Shown piece by piece: positions 18,001-24,380 of a stretch of 64,000 bases of DNA. How positions within the stretch are numbered: position 1 is the first letter of the stretch; every line of letters starts with the position of its first letter. Under the pieces are notes generated by a model. The model saw only the letters and a list, made by a program, of their open reading frames with translations, was not told where the DNA came from and did no database searches. This stretch comes from Hyphobacterium sp. CCMP332 (GTDB lineage: Bacteria > Bacteroidota > Bacteroidia > Cytophagales > CCMP332), in contig CP058647.1 in NCBI GenBank assembly GCA_014323545.1, positions 2,148,001 through 2,212,000 on the forward strand. The letters run 5' to 3'. The position numbers and the translations under genes are program-made.

Positions 18001-19097
18001 TTAATTTCCTCCAGTCGTTTATAGACTACATCCAGTGCGGCCCTTTTTTGGCATACCAGTAATATCTTTTTGCCGCGTGAGGCAAAATCTGAAATTAAAT
18101 TACAGATGAGTTGGCTTTTTCCAGATCCGGGTGGACCCTGTATAACTATAGAATTGTGTTTTTTTATCGCTTTTAGTGCATTTTCCTGTGAAGCGTCAAT
18201 TGGAAATGGCGTGTAGGTTTCTTCTTCTTTTAGTTTGTTAAGAAATTTCATCCTATAAGGTGAGCCTTCTTGCTGTTCTTCTTCAGGGCTGGGATTTTTA
18301 TCGGCAAAAAAGGCTTCAAGATCACCAAAGCGATTGCTTTCAATGAGTTCGTTATAGTCCGTTACCAGATGTGAGCCCGATTGTGGAAAAATTCCAAGAA
18401 CGGCCTCCGAAAATAGTTTTAATTCACCTGCCTCGTATTTTTTTACAAATTGATCTTTTTGAAATTGACTAAAGGCAATGATCCTTTCCATGAAAAGATC
18501 CTGATTGAAATTGAGCTCTATGGGTGAATCGCGAATAAGTTGATAAAGAGAAGTAAGAAAAGGCCGAATCTCATTGTCAAAATCGTTGAATACGGTTTCC
18601 AGAAAATCATCCTCAATTCGTATCTTATTAAAATAGGAATAGGCCAAAAGAAAACTCTTATTGAATGTTATATTCACTTCCGAACGCGAAAAGAGCATCC
18701 ATTTATTTTCCTTCAGTTCCAGCTTAACCGGAAAGAACAAAAGCGGACAACGCACCATTTGCTCTCCCAATAATTTGCCATGAACAAATGGCCATCCCAG
18801 ATATAAGTCTTTAGCCCCACTTTCTCTAAATATGAAGTTATCTCTTCTTTGAATTTTGGCTAGATTGGCTGAAATATCATTTCTTTTACCCACACGCGGA
18901 TCAATATTTTCCGTTAGGAAATAGGATTTGCCTTTGCTGAGCTGCTCAATAACTTTTAGACCTTCATCTTTTTTTAAGGCATCGATTTTATGAAAATCAA
19001 TATCCTGATAAGCTGTATTTCTGAGAAGAAATAAGGACCTGTTTCTCTGAGATAGATTGGTGAGTCGTTTTAGATATGCCGAAAGGATGCTTTTCAT
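15096..19097 (-). CDS. Large DUF4011-like superfamily 1 helicase with C-terminal Vsr/MTES_1575-like nuclease
   Basis: A 1,333-residue soluble protein. The N terminus (SAYLKRLTNLSQRNRSLFLL and following ~280 residues) resembles the DUF4011-type region found before helicase domains. SF1 helicase motifs follow: Walker A IVIQGPPGSGKSQL (near residue 320), a ~550-residue charged insertion, Walker B LVIFDEASQCFSEQG (~950), motif III VVILGDNKQLQPN (~976) and motif VI NRLNVAITRARKKIDI (~1177). The last ~100 residues (FVDLMVW, FTDDDLFYESYSAKE, YWTNHTEAM) look like a PD-(D/E)xK nuclease of the Vsr/MTES_1575 kind. It stands alone between house-keeping genes. A nucleic-acid repair or defence role is inferred; neither substrate nor activity is known. 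Confidence 0.8.
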   Translation of the reverse strand: MKSILSAYLKRLTNLSQRNRSLFLLRNTAYQDIDFHKIDALKKDEGLKVIEQLSKGKSYFLTENIDPRVGKRNDISANLAKIQRRDNFIFRESGAKDLYLGWPFVHGKLLGEQMVRCPLLFFPVKLELKENKWMLFSRSEVNITFNKSFLLAYSYFNKIRIEDDFLETVFNDFDNEIRPFLTSLYQLIRDSPIELNFNQDLFMERIIAFSQFQKDQFVKKYEAGELKLFSEAVLGIFPQSGSHLVTDYNELIESNRFGDLEAFFADKNPSPEEEQQEGSPYRMKFLNKLKEEETYTPFPIDASQENALKAIKKHNSIVIQGPPGSGKSQLICNLISDFASRGKKILLVCQKRAALDVVYKRLEEIKAEKFCALVHDFKNDRKSIYEQINRQIESLYEYQQINNGLDSIFLERNYLKACRQIDQLTEDLDDFKNALFDTSQAGISAKELYLRSELNNLSVKLDEEFSNYRMNEIDEKLSSWDQYINMYFRFEAEDYLWKDRVSFKEFSGLDLKTIVSTLNEIPVFKKKVNEKITQFAIREMSLEEHLSILDAEKDLRAFLRIIEDEEIFESFRHYIDNKTDLLLLQNRQRIIMDCFAGEGVEQSTKSEELVDVQKLLDNALSKRKNIITWWLYSLFSKESYLLKRVLVSNGLELNPNNLNILEQKLNNRMNLEHNLSFLRNLNWLSKMPDSREKQKLQDWFDVQQKALNAKAIIESFRTVRENFKFKESTFQHINKKMEGLIELSKIIHEKLKVWNKHLSKKQIEEQLFSAKNLDKLISSVNSDFEDLCYFDRLKDDLPRSDIKLLQKVLDVPEVDHPDKVIPILLNSLSLTWIEHLEIKYPELRMAGSSELDQKIVQLQQSLKEKESSSSDILLMRLREMTYKSLEYNRLNNLVSYRELQHQVNKKRKIWPLRQLISKHFEELFNLIPCWMASPESVSAMFPIEEIFDLVIFDEASQCFSEQGIPAVYRARQVVILGDNKQLQPNNLYQVRYEVEEEENPDLENDSLLDLGSRYLMTTMLKGHYRSSSLDLIDFSNKHFYNSSLRFLPSPNAMFNTDPAIKYHHLSYGIWESNKNVMEAEEVIRLVQNYLKAGITNIGIITFNFFQQNLIQDLLEEVSINEKWPIPEDLFIKNIENVQGDERDVIIFSISYARDSSGKLRHQFGSLNAAGGENRLNVAITRARKKIDIVASILPQELNTEDLKHEGPKLLKSYLEYALQVSNGQYDSHFSEKEGFKQDWYLKNRLKNWLNKEKINYSENLPFVDLMVWKEGDSAKLIFTDDDLFYESYSAKEVFAYRPMELQKKNWEYTFVLSRKYWTNHTEAMMAVNRFLDR

Positions 19098-19233
19098 GCG
19101 GTTCTAAAAATAAGAAAAGCGAAAGCCATTGCTCAGATTATTATTGATTGATTTTATAGAATGCTTATTTATTGCAGATTACAAATTGTTTTCCTTCTTA
19201 AAATGAGAAATACTTTTAATCATCAAATTCGCT

Positions 19234-19530
19234 TTATTTTCTTTTAAGTCTTGAAAAAGATTTTTTGACAAATGCCCTAAAAAACGAATACTGGCCAAAA
19301 ATAAATCCATAAAAAAGCAGAAAAGCCATGTAAACCGGCAGGATTAAAATATAGTAGATGATGCTCACATAAAGAGGAAGGTTTTCTGCATCAAATCCAA
19401 GAAAATTGAAAAGTGGTTTTTTTAAGAAGAGAACCGTGAAACCCGTACAGGTAAAGACGATCAAAATCATTACAATCCTGAAAGTCGATTCCACACCCCA
19501 TCTGGATTTCAATTTATCTATCCAACTCAT
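19234..19530 (-). CDS. DUF6787 family small membrane protein
   Basis: A 98-residue protein with two strong transmembrane segments (residues ~17-36 IVMILIVFTCTGFTVLFL and ~47-75 YVSIIYYILILPVYMAFLLF) and a basic C-terminal tail. The N-terminal [14 protein letters not shown] box is typical of the short Bacteroidota DUF6787 family, which has no known function. The ATG at 19530 fits family length; a longer frame to 19575 would add 15 residues unlike the family. It overlaps the rluA-type gene by 17 bp and so is last in the panB-rluA-DUF6787 string. Confidence 0.75.
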   Translation of the reverse strand: MSWIDKLKSRWGVESTFRIVMILIVFTCTGFTVLFLKKPLFNFLGFDAENLPLYVSIIYYILILPVYMAFLLFYGFIFGQYSFFRAFVKKSFSRLKRK

Positions 19531-20233
19531 CTTTAACTTTTGCAAAATGATGGAACAAATTCCAGGTGGATTCATTTGGCAATGGGGCTTCTATATGCAT
19601 TACTTCCTTTTTAACAGGATGTTCGAAAATCAGGGCCTTGGAGTGAAGATGAATGCTTCCGTCGGGATTATTTTTTCCAAAACCGTATTTGACATCGCCT
19701 TTAATTGGGCATCCAATTTTAGCCAGTTGTGCACGAATCTGATGTGGGCGGCCCGTTTTTAATTCGATTTGCCATAAATAAAAACCGCCGGTTCTTCCAA
19801 GAATTTTAAAATCGAGTTCAGCTTTTTGTGCGCCGCTGGTATCTTTCCCATATACATTGACAAAGTTTTTGTTTGTATTTTTTTTCAACCAGTGAACCAA
19901 TGTGCCGGATTCGGTTTCAGGTTTGTCTTTAGTGAGCGCCCAGTAAATTTTTCTTATTTCTCTATCCTTAAATAGCGCATTCATACGCGCAAGACCTTTA
20001 GAAGTTCTTGCCAATACTATTGCTCCACTAACCGGACGATCCAATCGATGTATGACACCACAAAATACTGCACCCGGTTTATTGTATTTTTTTGCAATGT
20101 ATTCTTTAACCAGTTCGGATAGTGGTGTATCCCCTGTATCATCCCCCTGAACCAATATTCCTGCAGCTTTATCTACAGCAATAAGGTGATTGTCTTCATA
20201 AATTACCTTAAAATACCTGGAAGTGTTTTTCAA
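19514..20233 (-). CDS. RluA family RNA pseudouridine synthase
   Basis: Converts uridines in ribosomal or transfer RNA to pseudouridine. The 239 residues hold the RluA catalytic motif [17 protein letters not shown] with the active Asp (near residue 63), plus [11 protein letters not shown] and the RNA-binding [20 protein letters not shown]. No N-terminal S4 domain is present, so it belongs to the short RluA/TruC-like class; the exact target base cannot be read from sequence. Its ATG overlaps the panB stop by 4 bp (ATGA-type), a sign of coupled translation. Confidence 0.9.
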   Translation of the reverse strand: MKNTSRYFKVIYEDNHLIAVDKAAGILVQGDDTGDTPLSELVKEYIAKKYNKPGAVFCGVIHRLDRPVSGAIVLARTSKGLARMNALFKDREIRKIYWALTKDKPETESGTLVHWLKKNTNKNFVNVYGKDTSGAQKAELDFKILGRTGGFYLWQIELKTGRPHQIRAQLAKIGCPIKGDVKYGFGKNNPDGSIHLHSKALIFEHPVKKEVMHIEAPLPNESTWNLFHHFAKVKDELDR

Positions 20234-21048
20234 TACGACTCTTTGTCTTTAGGGAAATCAAGATTTTTAATGTCCTTGATATAGTTTTTAACGGCATCGC
20301 TCATGACTTTATGCAATTCGGCATACCTTCTGATAAAACGAGGGGCAAAATCAACGGTGATGCCGAGCATGTCGTGACTTACCAGAACCTGTCCGTCTAC
20401 ATCTTGTCCTGCTCCTATGCCAATAACCGGAATTTTTACTGACTCAGCTACTTTTTTTGCCAGTTTTGCCGGTATTTTTTCCAGAACAATGCTGAAACAT
20501 CCACACTCTTCAAGAAGTTTGGCGTCTTCTATTAGTTTCTCAGCTTCGGCTTCTTCCCGGGCGCGGACTTCATAAGTGCCAAATTTATAAATGGACTGCG
20601 GGGTTAAACCCAAATGTCCCATGACCGGAACCCCTGCAGAGAGTATTCTAATAATCGACTCCTTAATTTCGGATCCACCCTCCATTTTTACGGCATGAGC
20701 TCCCGATTCTTTCATTATTCTGATCGCGGAGCGAAGTGCTTCCGAAGAATTTCCCTGATAACTTCCAAAAGGAATATCAACCACAACCAAACATCTGTTT
20801 ATTCCCCTTACCACAGCAGCAGCATGATAGATCATTTGATCAAGTGTAATAGGCAAAGTCGTCTCATGCCCTGCCATTACATTCGAAGCCGAATCACCTA
20901 CGAGTAAAATTTCAATCCCAGCTTCATCCAGAATTCTCGCCATGGAAAAATCATATGCCGTAAGCATTGAAATTTTCTCACCCTTATTCTTCATTTCCTG
21001 AAGTGTATGCGTGGTGACCCTTTTGATATTGTCTTTTGCGACTGACAT
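20230..21048 (-). CDS. panB: 3-methyl-2-oxobutanoate hydroxymethyltransferase
   Basis: First committed step of pantothenate/CoA synthesis: adds a hydroxymethyl group from methylene-tetrahydrofolate to alpha-ketoisovalerate. Family signatures are clear over 272 residues: [18 protein letters not shown], the Mg-binding [44 protein letters not shown] and [16 protein letters not shown]. Length is normal. Leads a minus-strand string with the pseudouridine synthase and DUF6787 genes, and is divergent from the NtrC-type regulator across a 220-bp spacer with the repeats described at 21130. Confidence 0.95.
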   Translation of the reverse strand: MSVAKDNIKRVTTHTLQEMKNKGEKISMLTAYDFSMARILDEAGIEILLVGDSASNVMAGHETTLPITLDQMIYHAAAVVRGINRCLVVVDIPFGSYQGNSSEALRSAIRIMKESGAHAVKMEGGSEIKESIIRILSAGVPVMGHLGLTPQSIYKFGTYEVRAREEAEAEKLIEDAKLLEECGCFSIVLEKIPAKLAKKVAESVKIPVIGIGAGQDVDGQVLVSHDMLGITVDFAPRFIRRYAELHKVMSDAVKNYIKDIKNLDFPKDKESY

Positions 21049-21129
21049 TTTAGTGAATTAGGATGTAAAACTATTAAGAAGAATTGATACTGCCGATTAA
21101 AGCATGAATTATTAATAATGCACAATATT

Positions 21130-21168
21130 CTGTTCGAAAACAATACAAAATCGAACGAATACGAACAG
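21130..21168. promoter_or_regulatory. Candidate enhancer/operator: CTGTTCG...CGAACAG repeats
   Basis: CTGTTCG (21130-21136) and CGAACAG (21162-21168) form a perfect 7-bp inverted repeat across 25 bp; inside, a further CGAAC (21152-21156) sits exactly 10 bp before the CGAAC of the right arm. The block is ~105 bp upstream of the predicted sigma-54 start site, a usual place for NtrC-family binding sites, and lies in the panB/regulator divergent spacer. Confidence 0.5.
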
Positions 21169-21228
21169 TTTTTATATCTTTATTTCTTTAAGAAGGCTGA
21201 AAATGCTTATGCTTATATATTTCAGTAC

Positions 21229-21244
21229 TGGCATTGTTTTGGCA
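21229..21244 (+). promoter_or_regulatory. Candidate sigma-54 promoter of the NtrC-type regulator
   Basis: TGGCATTGTTTTGGCA fits the -24/-12 layout TGGCACG-N4-TTGCA: GG and GC pairs are at the right distance, TGGCA is intact on the -24 side, and the -12 side is TGGC in place of TTGC. The -12 C (21243) is 26 bases before the ATG at 21269. No TAnnTTTG box is seen in this spacer. Confidence 0.5.
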
Positions 21245-21268
21245 AATGAGCAATTAAAATTATAAGAC

Positions 21269-22648
21269 ATGGCATCTGACAATGAGAAAATCAAGGTACT
21301 GATAATTGATGATGATGAAGATGTACTCCTTGCGGCGAAACTCTTGTTAAAAAAACAGTCAATGGAAGTGGAGATTGAAAAAAATCCAAATAAAATTCCA
21401 TTTCTGCTCAATAACAACAGCTATGATGTGATTCTTCTCGATATGAATTACAGTATGGATACCACAAGTGGCAAAGAAGGCTTTCACTGGTTGCAAAAAA
21501 TACTGGAACTCGATCCTTCATCAGTGGTGATAATGATAACCGCATTTGGTGACGTAAACATGGCAGTGCAGGCCATTAAAGAAGGTGCCACTGATTTTGT
21601 ATTAAAGCCCTGGCAAAATGAGAAATTAATAGCTACTATTAATTCCGCATCCAAATTGAGAAAATCCTTTCAGGAAGTAGAAGACTTAAGACAAACAAAA
21701 TCGGCTTTGATCAAAGACCTGTCTACAGGTTCGGAAATACTGGGACAAAGCAATGCCATGAAAAATGTATTTGCCATAATCAATAAAGTGGCAAAGACGG
21801 ATGCAAATGTTTTGATCCTCGGCGAAAATGGTACCGGAAAAGAATTAATAGCAAGGGAAATTCACAATCAATCACTTAGAAATAAGAATGCCTTTGTAAC
21901 AGTAGATATGGGTGCTTTAAGTGAAACCCTTTTTGAAAGCGAGCTTTTCGGTCATAAAAAAGGCGCCTATACTGATGCCAAGGAAGATCGGCCGGGCAGA
22001 TTTGAAATTGCTCATAATGGGAGTTTGTTTTTGGATGAAATTGGCAACCTGACGGCTCCGCTACAATCTAAACTACTGACGGTTTTGCAAAACAGACAGG
22101 TAACCAGATTGGGAACCAATAAAGCCATTCCAATTGATATACGACTTATTTGCGCTACCAATATGCCTTTGCTCGAAATGGTGGATACAAGTGACTTTCG
22201 ACAAGACCTTTTATACAGAATAAATACGGTGGAAATCCATCTTCCTTCTTTAAGAGAGCGGATTGATGATTTGGAATTATTGGCCAATCATTTTCTTGCG
22301 ATGTATTCTAAAAAATACAGAAAACCGGTTAAAAAAATAATGGCAACCACCATTAAAAAACTTCAGTCCTATCATTGGCCAGGAAACATTCGCGAATTGC
22401 AGCACGCTATAGAAAGGGCTATTATTATGTCTGAAGAAAATGCCTTGCAAGCCGATGATTTTTTCTTTTTGAATCAGAAAAGCGATTCATCTAAAATACC
22501 TATGGATACTTACAATCTGGATGAAATGGAAAAAGTAATGGTTCAAAAAGCGCTTGATAAACACGGCGGAAATATTTCAAAAGCTGCTAAAGATTTAGGA
22601 CTTACGCGGGCATCACTTTACCGCAGATTAGAAAAGCATGGGCTTTAA
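21269..22648 (+). CDS. Sigma-54-dependent response regulator (NtrC family)
   Basis: A 459-residue activator. It has a receiver domain (residues ~8-125; IIDDDEDV acidic pocket, phospho-acceptor Asp in VILLDMNYS near residue 57, and LKPWQN Lys), an AAA+ domain (Walker A GENGTGKELIAR ~188, GAYTDA sigma-54 contact loop, Walker B GSLFLDEIGNL ~255) and a Fis-type helix-turn-helix (residues ~420-457, NISKAAKDLGLTRASLYRRL). The contact loop reads GAYTDA, not the textbook GAFTGA. It overlaps the next gene, its sensor kinase, by 11 bp. The spacer upstream suggests it may be sigma-54-dependent and self-controlled. Confidence 0.94.
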   Translation: MASDNEKIKVLIIDDDEDVLLAAKLLLKKQSMEVEIEKNPNKIPFLLNNNSYDVILLDMNYSMDTTSGKEGFHWLQKILELDPSSVVIMITAFGDVNMAVQAIKEGATDFVLKPWQNEKLIATINSASKLRKSFQEVEDLRQTKSALIKDLSTGSEILGQSNAMKNVFAIINKVAKTDANVLILGENGTGKELIAREIHNQSLRNKNAFVTVDMGALSETLFESELFGHKKGAYTDAKEDRPGRFEIAHNGSLFLDEIGNLTAPLQSKLLTVLQNRQVTRLGTNKAIPIDIRLICATNMPLLEMVDTSDFRQDLLYRINTVEIHLPSLRERIDDLELLANHFLAMYSKKYRKPVKKIMATTIKKLQSYHWPGNIRELQHAIERAIIMSEENALQADDFFFLNQKSDSSKIPMDTYNLDEMEKVMVQKALDKHGGNISKAAKDLGLTRASLYRRLEKHGL

Positions 22649-23993
22649 AAATTTCCGGTTAAATGTAATCATTAGAGTATTAGTGCTTGCGGCTTCTATT
22701 GCAGGTCTCATATATCTAGTTCTTGACACCCAGTATTACGCAACCATGGTGGGATTGGGAATATTCATAATCATTTGGTTGGGTGCGCTGATAAATTATG
22801 TGGAGAAAACCAATAGAGACATTGCCCAATTCCTTAATTCAATCAAATTTGATGATTTTTCCTATTCATTTACAGAAAAAAACATAGGGGGTTCTTTTGA
22901 CAGGCTTAATAAGGAATTTAACTCGGTCATTAGCAAATTCAGGGAGATCCGTGCAGAAAAGGAAGCCCAGTTTCACTATTTAAAAACAGTAGTTCAGCAT
23001 GTAGGAATTGGTTTAATTTCTTTTCGTGCCAATGGTGAGATACAATTGATCAATTCAGCCGCAAAAAAGTTACTCAATGTAATTCCGCTTCGCAGCATAG
23101 AAGATCTTTCGAAATTCAACGAAGAACTAGCTCGAAGAGTGGAAATTTTGGGAAATGGTGAAAAAGATCTGATAAAAATCCAAAATAGAAATACAGATTT
23201 GCAACTATCCATTGCCGCGACTGTCTTTAAGCTAAGAAAAGAAGAATTTAAACTGGTTTCAATACAAAATATTCAAACCGAGCTCGAGGAAAAGGAAATG
23301 GAAGCCTGGCAAAATCTAATCAGGGTCCTGACACATGAAATAATGAATTCCGTAACACCGATCTCATCTCTTGCCTCAACTGTAGATGACGCCATAGTTG
23401 GACATATTACGGATAATCCTAAACCGTTGGAAGTAAATAAAGAAGACCTCGAGGACATGCACATGGCTATCCAGACCATAAAAAGGCGCAGTGAAAGTTT
23501 GATCAAATTTGTAAGTGATTTTAGAAATATGACCAGGATACCATTTCCATCTAAATCACTCTTCCATGTAAAAGATTTGATGGAACACATACATCATTTG
23601 ATGAAACCCGATATCCAAAAAGCAAAAGTTAATTTTGAAATGGAAATAGAACCGGACAACATGTCTTTAAATGCAGACAGGGACCAAATCGAGCAGGTAA
23701 TCATAAATTTATTAAAAAATGCAATTCAGGCATTCGGAGAACAAAAAGAGAAAAATCTATATCTCCGCGCCTGGATGGATGCCTTGTCGAAAATTCACAT
23801 AACAGTAGAAGACAACGGCCCGGGTATAGAAAAGGAAACTTTGGAAAGAATATTTATTCCATTTTTTACCACAAAAAAATCAGGTTCGGGAATTGGTTTA
23901 AGTCTGTCAAAGCAGATTATGAGACAGCATAAAGGGACTATTAATGTCGATTCCATTAAAGGTAAGCGCACAAGATTCACCCTGAGATTTTAA
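22638..23993 (+). CDS. Sensor histidine kinase, NtrY/PAS type
   Basis: A 451-residue membrane kinase that should phosphorylate the preceding NtrC-type regulator. Two adjacent transmembrane helices (residues ~9-55) leave almost no periplasmic loop, so the signal is probably membrane-borne or cytoplasmic. Then come a HAMP-like linker, a PAS domain (~115-205, QHVGIGLISFRANGEIQLIN), the phospho-acceptor His in RVLTHEIMNSVTPIS (~235) and an ATPase domain (QVIINLLKNAIQAF, DNGPGIEKE, FFTTKKSGSGIGLSLS). Overlap of 11 bp with the regulator gene indicates tight co-translation. Confidence 0.92.
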   Translation: MGFKNFRLNVIIRVLVLAASIAGLIYLVLDTQYYATMVGLGIFIIIWLGALINYVEKTNRDIAQFLNSIKFDDFSYSFTEKNIGGSFDRLNKEFNSVISKFREIRAEKEAQFHYLKTVVQHVGIGLISFRANGEIQLINSAAKKLLNVIPLRSIEDLSKFNEELARRVEILGNGEKDLIKIQNRNTDLQLSIAATVFKLRKEEFKLVSIQNIQTELEEKEMEAWQNLIRVLTHEIMNSVTPISSLASTVDDAIVGHITDNPKPLEVNKEDLEDMHMAIQTIKRRSESLIKFVSDFRNMTRIPFPSKSLFHVKDLMEHIHHLMKPDIQKAKVNFEMEIEPDNMSLNADRDQIEQVIINLLKNAIQAFGEQKEKNLYLRAWMDALSKIHITVEDNGPGIEKETLERIFIPFFTTKKSGSGIGLSLSKQIMRQHKGTINVDSIKGKRTRFTLRF

Positions 23994-24060
23994 TTATTAT
24001 AGAAAAATATAGATAGAATTAGATTTTTTAATGAATTTAGCATCAATAAGTTTTTGAAAT

Positions 24061-24306
24061 ATGGCAGAAATATCAGAAATCAAGAAAAAGGTAAACGACA
24101 TTCTAATTAATTCAATCGGTATAGAAGAATCGGAGATTACTGAAGAGGCAAATTTAATTAAGGACCTTGGTATTGATTCTCTGGATTATGCAGAGCTTGT
24201 TATGGAATTCGAACAGAATTTTGACATCAAAATCCCCGATACAGACGCGGAGCAATTGGCAACCGTAGGGCAGATCTACTCTTATATCGAGAAAAACTCA
24301 AATTAA
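24061..24306 (+). CDS. Acyl carrier protein
   Basis: An 81-residue acidic protein with the carrier motif LGIDSLDYAELVMEFE; the Ser near residue 42 would take the 4'-phosphopantetheine arm. Helices I (ISEIKKKVNDILINSIGI), II and III (ATVGQIYSYIEKN) of the ACP fold are evident. It does not sit with fabF or fabD here but alone after a two-component system, so it may be the house-keeping ACP or a dedicated one for another acyl pathway; the window cannot decide. The Tyr after DSLD is a small departure from the usual DSLDTVE. Confidence 0.88.
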   Translation: MAEISEIKKKVNDILINSIGIEESEITEEANLIKDLGIDSLDYAELVMEFEQNFDIKIPDTDAEQLATVGQIYSYIEKNSN

Positions 24307-24321
24307 TTTTTACAGAGATGG

Positions 24322-24339
24322 CAACCTTTGGAGAGGTTG
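24322..24339 (+). repeat. Short hairpin between acp and a TonB receptor gene
   Basis: CAACCT (24322-24327), loop TTGGAG, AGGTTG (24334-24339) form a 6-bp stem, extended by one G.T pair. No T-run follows, so it is unlikely to be an efficient terminator; it may be a repeat or a leader hairpin for the receptor gene. Confidence 0.4.
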
Positions 24340-24380
24340 TTAGTCTATAGTTTAAGAAGGTCAAATTAAACTTATCAATC

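Noticed and set aside
15096-19097. Multi-gene defence island around the helicase
   Set aside because: Neighbours are pruA, a HAD phosphatase, panB and rluA; no toxin, restriction, or mobile genes. Only the single gene is of interest.
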